Assembly: GCF_011758745.1 (NCBI RefSeq)
Contig: NZ_JAANOV010000001.1
Location: 186,001-250,000, forward strand
DNA: 64,000 nt
Source of the DNA: Amycolatopsis granulosa
GTDB taxonomy: Bacteria > Actinomycetota > Actinomycetes > Mycobacteriales > Pseudonocardiaceae
Direction: 5' to 3'
Positions 35,675 through 44,176 of this stretch are shown piece after piece (positions within the stretch are counted from its first letter, which is position 1; the number at the start of each line of letters is the position of its first letter). The notes below the pieces were generated by a model. The model ran no database searches and was not told the origin of the DNA. It worked only from the letters and a program-made list of their open reading frames with translations. Position numbers and translations under genes: made by a program.

Positions 35675-36319
35675 GTGGACTCCACAATGGACTCGGAGCT
35701 GGCGTTCCTGCGAGCCGAGAACGCGCTGCTGCGCACCGAACGGGATGTCCTGCTGCGGGTCGCGGCCGGGTTCGCCGAGGACGCGAACGCGACCCTGCTC
35801 CGGCGGCGGCGTCCCACCCCACCCGACGAACGAGGATCCACCATGGACACCAGGGACAGTATCGACCGTAGCGGCACGGTGTGGCTGACCGAGGAAGCCC
35901 ACGCGCGGCTGCGCGGCGAGCTCGGCGAGCTGCGGGTCGCGGACGAGGCGAGCGGTGACGATCAGGACCGGATCCTGCAGCTGCGCCGGCGGCAGGCGCG
36001 GACCCGGGAGCTGGAGGACCTGCTGCGCCGTGCGGTGGTCGGGCGGATCCCGCCCGACGACGGGGTCGCCGAGCCCGGCATGGTCCTCACCGTGCGGTTC
36101 GACGGCGAGGAGGTGACCGAGACGTTCCTGCTCGGTGTGCGCGACGGGGCGGGAAGCGACGACCTGGAGGTGTTCTCGCCCGATTCGCCGCTGGGCCGCG
36201 CGGTGACCGGTGCCCGCCAGGGTGAGTCGCGGACCTACACCGTGCCCAGCGGCGCGACCGTGCGGGTGACGCTCGTCGCCGCGGTGCCCTACGGCCGGCA
36301 CCTGTCGCAACAGGGGTAG
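35675..36319 (+). CDS. GreA/GreB C-terminal domain protein with IS3-OrfA-like N-terminal coil
   Basis: An uninterrupted 214-codon frame. Residues 1-50 (ELAFLRAENALLRTERDVLL) look like the leucine-zipper tail of IS3-family transposase OrfA. Residues from about 56 (IDRSGTVWLTEEAHARLRGEL) to the end are a Gre-factor-like protein: a short coil, then the FKBP-like domain with VLTVRFDGEEVTETFLLG, FSPDSPLGRAVTGARQGE. A second start, ATG 35843 behind GAGGA, would give the Gre-like protein alone (158 residues). The first start lies 3 bp after the DadA-like stop. Gre-like proteins bind the RNA polymerase secondary channel; the fused form, if made, is unusual. Confidence 0.75.
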   Translation: MDSTMDSELAFLRAENALLRTERDVLLRVAAGFAEDANATLLRRRRPTPPDERGSTMDTRDSIDRSGTVWLTEEAHARLRGELGELRVADEASGDDQDRILQLRRRQARTRELEDLLRRAVVGRIPPDDGVAEPGMVLTVRFDGEEVTETFLLGVRDGAGSDDLEVFSPDSPLGRAVTGARQGESRTYTVPSGATVRVTLVAAVPYGRHLSQQG

Positions 36320-36340
36320 CGCGTCCCGCGCCCGCGATGG

Positions 36341-37054
36341 TCAAGCGGACAGGGCCGTCAGCCGCGTGTGGACCGCCGCCCAGGCCGCGCTGTCCGGGTC
36401 GATCAGCTCGAAGTGCCCGGTCCCCGGCAGCGTGACCAGCTCCGCCACGGGGTGAGCCGCGGCGTAGGACCGGCTCAGTGCGGCGGGCACCACGGTGTCG
36501 GCCTCGCCGTGGAGCAGGACGACGGGGGTGCCCGGGGACGGGAGCAGCCGCGGGTCCAGGTCGCGGTGGTCCGTGGGCGGGCCGCCGAGGAAGTCCGCGA
36601 CCGCGTCGTCGTCCAGGCGTGCCTCGTGCGCCATCGCCAGGTCCGCCACCGGGGCGAGGGCGAGGGTGCCCAGCAGCCCGGGTGGCGGACAGGTGGCGGC
36701 GGCCCAGAGGGCGAGGTGACCACCGGCCGAATGTCCGATGAGGATGGTCGTGGTGGCGGACAGGCGCGCCGGCAGGACCGACACCGCGGCCCGGACGTCG
36801 GCGACGGTGTGCCCGGGCCGCCCGGGTGTCCGCCGGTACTCGGGGGCGACGACCGGCCAGCCCGCGTCCCGCAGCGCGCGGCAGAGGATGCGGGTGTGCC
36901 TCCGGTCGTACCCGGGCCGCCAGAAGCCGCCGTGGAGGAGCACCAGCAACGGTTTCCCGGCCGTCGCCGGTCGCCACACGTCCGCGACCTGGTGTCCGTC
37001 GTGCAGCTCCGCGTCCGGTTCGGGCGCGGGGCGGGTGAGGATGGATCGGTCCAC
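36341..37054 (-). CDS. Alpha/beta hydrolase (esterase/kynurenine-formamidase-like)
   Basis: A 237-residue hydrolase: oxyanion motif LHGGFWRPGYDR, nucleophile Ser in IGHSAGGHLALW, Asp in HGEADTVVP and His in GTGHFELIDP. The pattern matches the carboxylesterase/arylformamidase-like branch. GTG 37054 is preferred because GGAGGGA precedes it at suitable spacing; another GTG four codons earlier overlaps that site. Convergent with the Gre-like gene (21-bp gap) and divergent from the DUF1707 gene. Confidence 0.83.
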   Translation of the reverse strand: MDRSILTRPAPEPDAELHDGHQVADVWRPATAGKPLLVLLHGGFWRPGYDRRHTRILCRALRDAGWPVVAPEYRRTPGRPGHTVADVRAAVSVLPARLSATTTILIGHSAGGHLALWAAATCPPPGLLGTLALAPVADLAMAHEARLDDDAVADFLGGPPTDHRDLDPRLLPSPGTPVVLLHGEADTVVPAALSRSYAAAHPVAELVTLPGTGHFELIDPDSAAWAAVHTRLTALSA

Positions 37055-37144
37055 GGTTCCCTCCACACCGGCGTTTCACGGCAGTTCGACTCCGGACGCC
37101 GTAGCCTCACCGTATCGGTGACGCCGAGCGGAACGGGGACGACG

Positions 37145-37576
37145 ATGACGACGACTCGGGATTTCGCGGCACGGCAGACCTCCGGCGCGGTCCGGTGCTC
37201 GGACGCCGAACGCGACCGCGTGGGAGCGCGATTGCAGGAGGCGGTGGGCGAAGGGCGGTTGTCGCTGAGCGAGGTCGAGGACCGGATGGCGAAGGTGTAC
37301 GCCGCGCGGTACCGGCACGAACTGGACGATCTGGTCGCCGACCTGCCACCGGTGGCCGGCGCCGCCACCGGCTGGTCCGGCGTGCTGGCCGCCGCGCGCG
37401 ATCAGCTCGCCGCCGACTGGGCGGCGATGCGCCAGGGCGGTCTGGCCACGCGCCGCACCCTGGCGTACGCGGCGGTGGTCCTGACCCTGCTGGTGCTGGC
37501 GATGATCGCGTTCGCGCTGGTCCTGCACGGCATCAGCGGAGGTTATGAACCGCACCACCACTTCGGGCGGCGCTGA
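37145..37576 (+). CDS. DUF1707 domain membrane protein
   Basis: A 143-residue protein. The N-terminal DUF1707 domain (about 14-66) includes VRCSDAERDRVGARLQEAV, EGRLSLSEVEDRM and YAARYRHELDDLVADLP, a SHOCT-like helical unit common in actinobacteria. A linker and one membrane helix (about 108-130) follow, with a His-rich end. Function unknown. Its last 44 bp overlap the MFS gene on the opposite strand (37533-37576), a tail-to-tail overlap. Confidence 0.85.
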   Translation: MTTTRDFAARQTSGAVRCSDAERDRVGARLQEAVGEGRLSLSEVEDRMAKVYAARYRHELDDLVADLPPVAGAATGWSGVLAAARDQLAADWAAMRQGGLATRRTLAYAAVVLTLLVLAMIAFALVLHGISGGYEPHHHFGRR

Positions 37577-38783
37577 CCGCCCCGGAGCCGGCCCTCGCGC
37601 GCGGACGGTCGTCGCGGACGCCGAGCAGAGCGGCGGCACCGAGCAGCGGGCCGGCGGCGAGCAGGGCGAAGGCCGAGTAGAACGAGCCGGTGGCGTGGAA
37701 GACGGGCCCGACCGCGGCGGGCACCAGGACGCTGCCGAGCTGCCACACCGCGTTGACGCCACCGGCCGCGGATCCGGCGAGCCGCCCGCCGGCCAGCACG
37801 GGGATCATCGCCGCGGTGAGGGGGCTGTAGGCGTAGGCGGCGATGCCGAGCACCGGCGCGACCGCGAGGAACGCGCCGTAGCTGCGCATCGCGCCGAACA
37901 ACAGCAGGGAAGCGGTGAACAGCAGCAGGATCACCATGATCGGCAGGCGCATGCCGAGCCCGAGCCGGTCGGTGACCCAGCCGACCAGCGGCTTCACCGC
38001 GACGGCGACCCCGGAGAAGATCACCACGACGACGCCGGCATCCACGGGCGAGATGTGGCTGCCCTTGACCATCAGGGTGTTGGACCAGGTGACGAAACCG
38101 TAGGTGCCCCACAGACCGCCGAACCCGGCGAGCCCGAGCAGCAGCAGGTCCCTGTTCCGCAGCAGCGGACGCACGTCGGGCAGCGCCCGCCGGGTCCCGG
38201 TGGTGCGGACGGTGCCGTTGCGCAGGAACACCACGCACAGCACGGCGAGCACGACGGTGACGCCGCCGAACAGGTGGTAGGAGGCGCCCCAGCCGGCGTG
38301 CTGGACGAACGTCGGCACCACGGCGTTGGCGATGACGGTGCCGAGCGAGGTGGCGGTCATGAAGATGCCGCTGCCCAGGCCGATCTCGCGCGGCGGCAGC
38401 CAGGTGGTGATCAGCTTCATCCCGGCGGAGAACTCGACACCGGCGAAGAGACCCACGAGGCCCTGCACGGCGAGGCCGAGCGGGACGGAGGTGGTCGAGC
38501 CGAACACGATCATCAGCGTGCCGGCGGCGAGCAGGCTGATGCCGAGCACGAGGCGGCTGCCCAGCCAGTCGGTGAGGAACCCGCCGGCCGCGTTGGAGAT
38601 CACGTAACCGATGTAGTAGCAGGTGGCGAAGATCCCGAGGGCCGCCAGCGGGACGTGCCAGGAGTCGCTGACCGCGGCCGAGGCGGGGCCCCAGGTCGAG
38701 CGGTCGACCGAGGTCATGGTGAAGCTGGCCCAGCACAGCAGCAGCACGACCCACCGGTAGCGGGAGAGCACGGGGGAACTCAT
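37533..38783 (-). CDS. Major facilitator superfamily transporter
   Basis: A 416-residue, 12-helix MFS protein with DRSTWGPASAAV in helix 1, the loop motif GGFLTDWLGSRLVLG after helix 2 and VGWVTDRLGLGMRLP between helices 8 and 9. It resembles organic-anion or aromatic-acid importers of the ACS group. ATG 38783 is chosen over an upstream in-frame start because VLSRYRWVVLLLCW begins the first helix. It lies 28 bp after the FAD-oxidoreductase gene on the same strand, so importer and enzyme are probably one operon. Confidence 0.87.
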   Translation of the reverse strand: MSSPVLSRYRWVVLLLCWASFTMTSVDRSTWGPASAAVSDSWHVPLAALGIFATCYYIGYVISNAAGGFLTDWLGSRLVLGISLLAAGTLMIVFGSTTSVPLGLAVQGLVGLFAGVEFSAGMKLITTWLPPREIGLGSGIFMTATSLGTVIANAVVPTFVQHAGWGASYHLFGGVTVVLAVLCVVFLRNGTVRTTGTRRALPDVRPLLRNRDLLLLGLAGFGGLWGTYGFVTWSNTLMVKGSHISPVDAGVVVVIFSGVAVAVKPLVGWVTDRLGLGMRLPIMVILLLFTASLLLFGAMRSYGAFLAVAPVLGIAAYAYSPLTAAMIPVLAGGRLAGSAAGGVNAVWQLGSVLVPAAVGPVFHATGSFYSAFALLAAGPLLGAAALLGVRDDRPRARAGSGAVSAARSGGAVHNLR

Positions 38784-38811
38784 CGTCGAGACTCCGATCG
38801 GGAAACGGGGG

Positions 38812-40056
38812 TCACAGGATCGCATCCTGGCGCAGCAGCTGCGCCCGGATGGCGGAAACGTCGTGGCGGGTGCCCGCGGCGTACTGGGCGGCGGCCACCC
38901 CGGCCGCGTGGCCGGTGGCGAAGGCGGTGCCCATGACGCGCACCGACGCGTAGGCCTCGGCGTCGGCGCTGGTCAGCCGGCCGACGCCCCACAGGTTGTG
39001 CGTGTCCGCCGAGCGGATCGCGTCGTAGGGCACGTCGTACCAGCCGCGGCCGGCGATGGGGACGTAGCGGGTCACGCCCGGGCCGGCGTGGTCTTCGACC
39101 GGCCAGCCGCAGCGGGCGATCGAGGTGTCCGGCCGCTTGCGGGCGCCGAGCACGTCGGCACCGGTGACGGTGTCCCGCCCGGCGAGGTGCCTGCCCTCCC
39201 GGATGCCCAGCTGCGGGCCGGTCTCGATCAGGTACGCCCCGGCCCAGCCGGGCAGGTGCTTGCGCAGTGCGTCGAGATAGCGCCACGCCTGGCGGCGTGC
39301 GCTCGCCTCGTGCCGGCTGAACGCGGCCGCGTCGAGCACGTCGGCCTGTTCGTCGACCAGCAGCGCGATGACCTCCCTGGTCAGCGGGAGGTGGACGGCG
39401 ATGCCGTAATCGCGGGGGAGGTCGGCGCCGGTGGCGCGGTGGTAGGCGGCGACGGCGGCCCGCAGGCCCTCCCGGGACAGGTCGGCGTCCTCGGTGACCC
39501 CGCCGAAGCGGCACACCAGTGTGCTGGTCTGGCGCCGCTCGACCGGCTCGACCCGCACCGCCGCGCCCGCCCCGGCCAGGAGGGCGCCGTCGCCGCTGGC
39601 GTCGACGAACGCCGCCGCGGTGACGTGCTCGCGGCCGCCGCGGTGGTGCAGTTCGACCTCGGTGACCTCGTCGTCGTGCCGGCGCGCCCCGATGAGGGTG
39701 GTGTGCAGCCGGACGTCCACCCCGGCTTCGGCGGTGACGGTGTCGCAGGCGAGCTTGGTGGCCTCGGTGTCGAGCAGGACGATCCGGTTGCCGGTCCAGC
39801 CCATCACCTTCTCCTCGTACGCACCGAGGTCGCGCAGCTGCCGCAGCACCCGCTCGCCGACCCCGGCCACGACGCGCTCGCCGCGCTGGTCGAAGAAGCC
39901 GCAGTAGGTCAGGACCGAACTGATCGTCGCGGCGCCGCCGAGGAACGGGTACTGCTCCACCAGCAGCACCCGCGCCCCGGACCACGCGGCGCCCACCGCG
40001 GCGCCGATGCCCCCGGCGCCGCCGCCGACGACCACGACGTCGTAGGACTTGCTCAT
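38812..40056 (-). CDS. FAD-dependent oxidoreductase (FAD_oxidored family)
   Basis: A 414-residue flavoprotein with N-terminal YDVVVVGGGAGGIGAAVGAAW, EQYPFLGGAATIS and the C-terminal VGRLTSADAEAYASVRVMGTA typical of the FAD_oxidored (PF12831-type) group. That group includes fumarate-reductase-like enzymes and many of unknown substrate. ATG 40056 has GAGAGAGGCAGG upstream. It heads a two-gene unit with an MFS importer and faces a LysR regulator 99 bp away, the usual layout of a small substrate-inducible catabolic locus. Confidence 0.85.
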   Translation of the reverse strand: MSKSYDVVVVGGGAGGIGAAVGAAWSGARVLLVEQYPFLGGAATISSVLTYCGFFDQRGERVVAGVGERVLRQLRDLGAYEEKVMGWTGNRIVLLDTEATKLACDTVTAEAGVDVRLHTTLIGARRHDDEVTEVELHHRGGREHVTAAAFVDASGDGALLAGAGAAVRVEPVERRQTSTLVCRFGGVTEDADLSREGLRAAVAAYHRATGADLPRDYGIAVHLPLTREVIALLVDEQADVLDAAAFSRHEASARRQAWRYLDALRKHLPGWAGAYLIETGPQLGIREGRHLAGRDTVTGADVLGARKRPDTSIARCGWPVEDHAGPGVTRYVPIAGRGWYDVPYDAIRSADTHNLWGVGRLTSADAEAYASVRVMGTAFATGHAAGVAAAQYAAGTRHDVSAIRAQLLRQDAIL

Positions 40057-40155
40057 CGCCTGCCTCTCTCTCGGGTGCAGCCAGTACACGATGAGCGGCG
40101 GCGGCAGGGCCAATATCATTCGGGCACCCGGGGCATGACGAAAAGGTATGGGGCA

Positions 40156-41040
40156 ATGGAGCTGCGGCAGCTGCGGTACTTCGTCGCGATCTTCGAGCGG
40201 CGGTCGATCTCGCGCGCGGCCGAGCACCTGCGGATCTCGCAGCCCGCGCTCACCCGGCAGCTGCACCAGCTCGAGCGGTACGTCGGCACACCGCTGTTCG
40301 ACCGCGTCCCCGGCGGGGTCAGCCCCTCGCCGGCGGCGATGGCGTTGCACGAGCACGCGCGGCTGGTGTTGCGCCTGGCCGACGCCAGCCGGGAGGTGGC
40401 CCGCTCGGCGGGCCCCGTCCGCGAGGCGGTGCGCGTCGGCCTGCCGCCCGGGGTGCCCGGGACGTGGATCGAGCGCGTGATCGGTGCGGTGGCAGGGGAG
40501 GTGCCCGGCGCGGCGCTGACGGTCACCGATGCCAGCAGCGTGGACCAGGTGCGGTTGCTCCGGGAAGGCCACCTGGACCTCGGCCTGATCCACCAGCGGC
40601 CGCCGGCGCCGTTCGCCGCCCGGCTGGTGCTCGAACAGCAGCTCGGGCTGGCCGTGCGGCCCGGGCACGAGCTGTCCCGGCGGCGCCGCTGTCACCTGTC
40701 CGACCTCGACGGGCTGCGGATCCTGGCGCACAGCCGGGACCAGGTGACCGCCGAGCACGACCGGGTGCTCGCCGAGGCGGAGGCCCAGGACGTCCACCCG
40801 GAGTGGGTGTTCGCCTGGTTCACCGAAAACGCCTACGCCTGCGTCCTGGCCGGCGACGCGGCCGCCGCGCTGCTGACCCGCCCGAGCGCGGAACGCCTGC
40901 TGCCCGGGTGGTGCTGGATCCCGTTCGACCCCGCGGGTTTCGCGCTCCCGCTGTGGCTGGCCCAGCACCCCCAGACCCGGACGGTGGTGACGGCGGTGGC
41001 CGACGTCGTCGCCGCGACCCCCGCCGGCGACGCGGGCTGA
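40156..41040 (+). CDS. LysR-type transcriptional regulator
   Basis: A 294-residue LysR protein: N-terminal winged HTH (ELRQLRYFVAIFERRSISRAAEHL, SQPALTRQLHQLE) and a C-terminal periplasmic-binding-like effector domain. ATG 40156 is the standard family start (MELRQL). It is divergent from the FAD oxidoreductase/MFS pair and probably activates it in response to the imported compound. Confidence 0.92.
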   Translation: MELRQLRYFVAIFERRSISRAAEHLRISQPALTRQLHQLERYVGTPLFDRVPGGVSPSPAAMALHEHARLVLRLADASREVARSAGPVREAVRVGLPPGVPGTWIERVIGAVAGEVPGAALTVTDASSVDQVRLLREGHLDLGLIHQRPPAPFAARLVLEQQLGLAVRPGHELSRRRRCHLSDLDGLRILAHSRDQVTAEHDRVLAEAEAQDVHPEWVFAWFTENAYACVLAGDAAAALLTRPSAERLLPGWCWIPFDPAGFALPLWLAQHPQTRTVVTAVADVVAATPAGDAG

Positions 41041-41048
41041 CCGTCCAC

Positions 41049-41075
41049 CCGGGACAGTCGCGTTCGTGGTCCCGG
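41049..41075. terminator. Weak terminator-like inverted repeat
   Basis: CCGGGAC (41049-41055) and GTCCCGG (41069-41075) can pair across a 13-base loop between the convergent LysR and DinB-like genes. The short stem makes this a weak call. Confidence 0.35.
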
Positions 41076-41080
41076 TGGTG

Positions 41081-41662
41081 TCAGGGGCGCGGGTTTCCGG
41101 CTTGCCAGCCCGGGTCGCGGCCGATGAAGGCGATCAGCTTGTCCTGCGCGGAGGCGTCCTCGGCGACCGGCACGGCCGGCCCGAACTGCCCGCTGCCCCG
41201 CAGGATCTCCTCCATCGGCCGCATCGCGGCGAGCGCGGCGGTGCAGCGCTCCTGGCCCAGGTCCGGTTCGCGGCCGAGCGCCTTGGCCAGGTCCCAGGTG
41301 TGCAACCACACGTCGCCGGTGTAGAACTGGTCGATCGCCTGGTCCACGGGTTTGTCGCCGGTGTGCGGGTTGCTGAGCACGCGACCGGCGGGGTCGTCGA
41401 GGATGGCCTGGATGTCGGCGACGTGCTGCTTCCACGCGGCGCGCGGGTCGGCCTCGACGTCGAGCGCGGGCAGTTCGATCCCGGCCCCGCCCAGGAATGC
41501 GCGGGACCACTCGATCAGGTGCTTCACGACGTCGAGCGCTGTCCACCCCGCAACCGGGGCGGGCCGCGCCCAGTCGGCGGCCGAGGCGGATTCGACCAGC
41601 GCGGTGAACCGGGCCGCGTCGTGTGCGTGCTGTTCGGCGGGACTGTTCGGCGTCATCGTCAC
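41081..41662 (-). CDS. DinB-like/TIGR03086-type putative metal-binding protein
   Basis: A 193-residue helical-bundle protein of the mycothiol-dependent maleylpyruvate isomerase/DinB superfamily, TIGR03086-like. PVAGWTALDVVKHLIEW, DQFYTGDVWLHTWDLAKALG supply the three expected His metal ligands. GTG 41662 overlaps the stop of the SRPBCC gene; ATG 41656 is an alternative. It is the third gene of the ArsR-SRPBCC-DinB operon. Such proteins act as thiol transferases or have unknown activity. Confidence 0.85.
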   Translation of the reverse strand: MTMTPNSPAEQHAHDAARFTALVESASAADWARPAPVAGWTALDVVKHLIEWSRAFLGGAGIELPALDVEADPRAAWKQHVADIQAILDDPAGRVLSNPHTGDKPVDQAIDQFYTGDVWLHTWDLAKALGREPDLGQERCTAALAAMRPMEEILRGSGQFGPAVPVAEDASAQDKLIAFIGRDPGWQAGNPRP

Positions 41663-42147
41663 GCATCCTTCGCGAGCAGCTCGTCGAGCTTCTCGTAGCC
41701 TTCGGTGATCCCGGTCTCCATGCCGCTGGCCAGCATGCCGTCGCGCGTTTCGAAGTCCTTCACGACGCTGAGCACCCGCAGCCGGGTACGGCCGTCCTGG
41801 AGCGCCTCGAACGTCACCGTCTCCAGCGCGACCCCGTCGGGCTCACCGAGGTAGGTGAACGTCCACACGATCCGCTCGTGCGGGCGCACTTCGTGGAAGC
41901 TGCCGAAGAACGCGGCGATCTCCTCGCCGTCGCGGTCGTTGGCGAACGCCCACGCGCCGCCGGTGCGCGCATCCCACCGGGTGATCCGCGTGGTGAGGGA
42001 GCGCGGACCGACCCACTGCGCGTAGAGCTCGGGGTCGATGTGGGCGCGGAACACCTGCTCGCGTGGTGCGTCGAACTCGCGGATGATCTCGATGGTGGGG
42101 ACCTTCTCGGCCGCCACGATCTGGGTCTCGGTCTGTCGGGTGATCAT
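41659..42147 (-). CDS. SRPBCC/AHSA1-family protein
   Basis: A 162-residue START-like (AHSA1, Aha1 C-terminal-like) protein: IEIIREFDAPREQVFRAHIDPELYAQW at the N-terminal strand-helix, LTTRITRWDARTGGAWAF in the middle and a long C-terminal helix TEGYEKLDELLAKDA. It would bind a hydrophobic ligand in a deep pocket. It begins at ATG 42147 overlapping the ArsR stop (ATGA), so it is co-translated with the repressor. ArsR-SRPBCC pairs are frequent in actinobacteria; the ligand is unknown. Confidence 0.9.
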   Translation of the reverse strand: MITRQTETQIVAAEKVPTIEIIREFDAPREQVFRAHIDPELYAQWVGPRSLTTRITRWDARTGGAWAFANDRDGEEIAAFFGSFHEVRPHERIVWTFTYLGEPDGVALETVTFEALQDGRTRLRVLSVVKDFETRDGMLASGMETGITEGYEKLDELLAKDA

Positions 42148-42503
42148 GATGCGTCTTCCCGGGTGTGTCGATGGTCGTCGGTCATGTGGTCCAGCAAGGC
42201 GTCCAGGCGCCGGTAGCGTTCCTCGGCCGTGCGCCGGTAACGCTCGATCCACTTCGTCATCAGGTGGAGCACCTCCGCATCCAGGTGAACGGGCCGCCGC
42301 TGCGCGACCTTGCTGCGGGTCACCAGCCCGGCTTCCTCCAGCACCTTCACGTGTTTGGAGATCGCCTGGAGGCTCATCGCGTACGGCTCGGCGAGCTCGC
42401 CCACGGTCGCGTCCGCGGCGGCCAGCCGGGCGACCAGGTCCCGCCGGGTCGGATCGGCCAGTGCCGCGAACACCCGGTTCAGCTGCTCGATGTTCTCGTC
42501 CAC
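42144..42503 (-). CDS. ArsR-family winged-helix repressor
   Basis: A 119-residue regulator: LNRVFAALADPTRRDLVARL, then the recognition helix MSLQAISKHVKVLEEAGLV and the wing VTRSKVAQRRPVHLD. No metal-binding Cys cluster, so it probably senses something other than metal. GTG 42503 is used. Two near-identical 18-bp palindromes lie directly upstream, fitting autoregulation of the three-gene operon. Confidence 0.92.
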   Translation of the reverse strand: MDENIEQLNRVFAALADPTRRDLVARLAAADATVGELAEPYAMSLQAISKHVKVLEEAGLVTRSKVAQRRPVHLDAEVLHLMTKWIERYRRTAEERYRRLDALLDHMTDDHRHTREDAS

Positions 42504-42512
42504 CCTGTTTCC

Positions 42513-42576
42513 TCAACTGCTTGGTTGAGAACGACGATAGGGGGCGCCACGGGCGTTGTCAACCTGTCGGTTGAGA
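42513..42576. promoter_or_regulatory. Tandem 18-bp ArsR operators
   Basis: TCAACTGCTTGGTTGAGA (42513-42530) and TCAACCTGTCGGTTGAGA (42559-42576) share the palindromic arms TCAAC(C)/GGTTGA and are spaced 46 bp start to start. The first lies 10 bp upstream of the repressor start. The spacing is close to four to five helical turns. These are almost certainly binding sites of the adjacent ArsR protein. Confidence 0.75.
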
Positions 42577-42747
42577 AACGGGGTGCCACCGGCGCGGTGC
42601 CCCCTGTGCGGGTGAGTCCACGCCGCGCCCTGCCCAGCCAGACCCCGGGTGACCTGCGAAAACCTCTTGTGTAACACCTGCCACAGCAAAACCGTCCGTT
42701 TACACGCGTCCCGCATGTCACGCACACTGCGGTCGTAGCGGAAGGGG

Positions 42748-44058
42748 GTGGCTGCCGTGGGCCGGATCGCGACGCGGGTGTTCGTGGCGCTGGTCGTGCT
42801 GGTTCTGTGCGCCGCGCCGCAGGCGTCCGCCGAGCCCGCGCCGGTGCCGGGAATGGACGTGTCCGGTCACCAGGGCGAGGTGAACTGGCCGGCGGCCTGG
42901 GCCGCGGGTGCCCGCTTCGCCTACGTCAAGGCCACCGAGGGCACCGGGTACCGCAACCCCTACTTCGCCCAGCAGTACGACGGGTCCTACCAGGTGGGGA
43001 TGATCCGCGGCGCCTACCACTTCGCGCGGCCGGACATCTCCGGCGGTCCCGCCCAGGCGGACTTCTTCGTGGCGCACGGCGGCGCCTGGTCCGCGGACGG
43101 CAGGACCCTGCCGCCGATGCTGGACATCGAGTACAACCCGTACGGCCCGGTCTGCTACGGGCTCGCCCGGGACGCGATGGTCGAGTGGATCCGGTCGTTC
43201 TCCGCGCAGGTGCACGCCCGCACCAGCCGGTGGCCGATGCTCTACACCACCACGGACTGGTGGCGGACCTGCACCGGTGACTCCGCGGCGTTCGGGGACA
43301 CGCATCCGCTGTTCATCGCCCGCTACGCCAGCAGCCCCGGCGCGCTGCCCAGCGGCTGGCGGTACTACTCCATGTGGCAGTACTCGGATTCCGGTGCGCT
43401 GCCCGGCGACCAGGACACGTTCAACGGCTCGATGGACCAGCTGATCAAGCTGGCCGGCGGCGACCCGGCCCGCGGCACCGTGGACCCGGCACCCGCGCCG
43501 CCCACCACGACCACTCGGCCCACGACGACCGTGCCGCCCACCACGACCATGCCGACCACCACGACCATGCCGACCACGCCGAGCACTCTGCCCACCACCA
43601 CCACCGTGCCGGCCACGACCACGGTGCCGCCCACCACGACGACCACCGCCGCGCCGCCGCACTCCGCCGCGGCGAGCAGCAGCGCGCGGGCCGACGCCAC
43701 GACGCGGACGGAAACCACCGCCGCCACCACGTCGGTGTCCCCGGCCCCGCCGGGCAGCGCTTCGGACGTCCCACCGCCCGCCGGCGCGCAGCACCCGGCG
43801 GAACCGATCAGCGGGCTGGTCTGGGCGGGCGGGCACGCAGGGACCCCGCCGGTGTCCCTGCGGGACGACCACCACGCCGAGGAGCTCGTCGCCCGTGTCG
43901 ACCCCGGTGCTTCGCCGGACAGCAGCCTGGCACCCGCGGAGTCCCGTGCGCTGGCGAGCACCGGCACGAGCCCCGCGCGGGGGATCGTCTTCGGCGGCGC
44001 GCTCGTCCTGCTCGGTGTGATCCTCACGGTCCTGGCCCGCGCCGTCGCGCCCCGCTGA
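42748..44058 (+). CDS. GH25 muramidase with Thr-rich linker and LASTG wall anchor
   Basis: A 436-residue exported lysozyme. Signal peptide about 1-28 (VFVALVVLVLCAAPQASA). GH25 catalytic domain about 33-235, with active-site Asp37 in PGMDVSGHQG, YVKATEGTGYRNPYF and the catalytic DIE in MLDIEYNPYGP. Then a Thr/Pro-rich linker (about 250-310), a Ser/Ala-rich region and a C-terminal sortase signal LASTG (402-406), hydrophobic helix and basic end. It cuts the MurNAc-GlcNAc bond while tethered to the wall. GTG 42748 is used; GTG 42757 has better ribosome spacing. A paralogue is at the right window edge. Confidence 0.9.
   Translation: MAAVGRIATRVFVALVVLVLCAAPQASAEPAPVPGMDVSGHQGEVNWPAAWAAGARFAYVKATEGTGYRNPYFAQQYDGSYQVGMIRGAYHFARPDISGGPAQADFFVAHGGAWSADGRTLPPMLDIEYNPYGPVCYGLARDAMVEWIRSFSAQVHARTSRWPMLYTTTDWWRTCTGDSAAFGDTHPLFIARYASSPGALPSGWRYYSMWQYSDSGALPGDQDTFNGSMDQLIKLAGGDPARGTVDPAPAPPTTTTRPTTTVPPTTTMPTTTTMPTTPSTLPTTTTVPATTTVPPTTTTTAAPPHSAAASSSARADATTRTETTAATTSVSPAPPGSASDVPPPAGAQHPAEPISGLVWAGGHAGTPPVSLRDDHHAEELVARVDPGASPDSSLAPAESRALASTGTSPARGIVFGGALVLLGVILTVLARAVAPR
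43502..43660 (+). repeat. Thr/Pro-coding short tandem repeats in lysozyme linker
   Basis: Imperfect repeats of CCACCACGACCA/GCCGACCACC type encode the PTTTT/MPTTTT/VPPTTT linker of the GH25 protein. Such simple coding repeats are prone to length change and act as an extended, probably O-glycosylated, wall spacer. Confidence 0.8.
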
Positions 44059-44106
44059 CCCACCCCATCGCCCGCCGCGGCCACCCCACCGCCGGGAGCG
44101 GCGAAC

Positions 44107-44165
44107 ACGCGGCCGGGAGCGGCGCATACGGCGTGTTTGCCCTCGGGGCGCGCCGTGTTTGCTGT
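44107..44165. repeat. Short intergenic repeats (GCCGGGAGCGGCG, GTGTTTGC)
   Basis: In the 118-bp gap between the lysozyme and ArsR genes, GCCGGGAGCGGCG occurs twice (starting about 44091 and 44112) and GTGTTTGC or its complement-like form GCGAACAC three times between 44100 and 44163. This looks like a small interspersed repeat element, possibly folding into a terminator. Copy number elsewhere is unknown. Confidence 0.45.
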
Positions 44166-44176
44166 TCCGTTCCCGG

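Noticed and set aside
32878-35871. Plus-strand open frame of nearly 1,000 codons
   Set aside because: It crosses the antisense of the PucR gene and an alternate frame of the DadA-like gene, and contains no recognisable protein motif.
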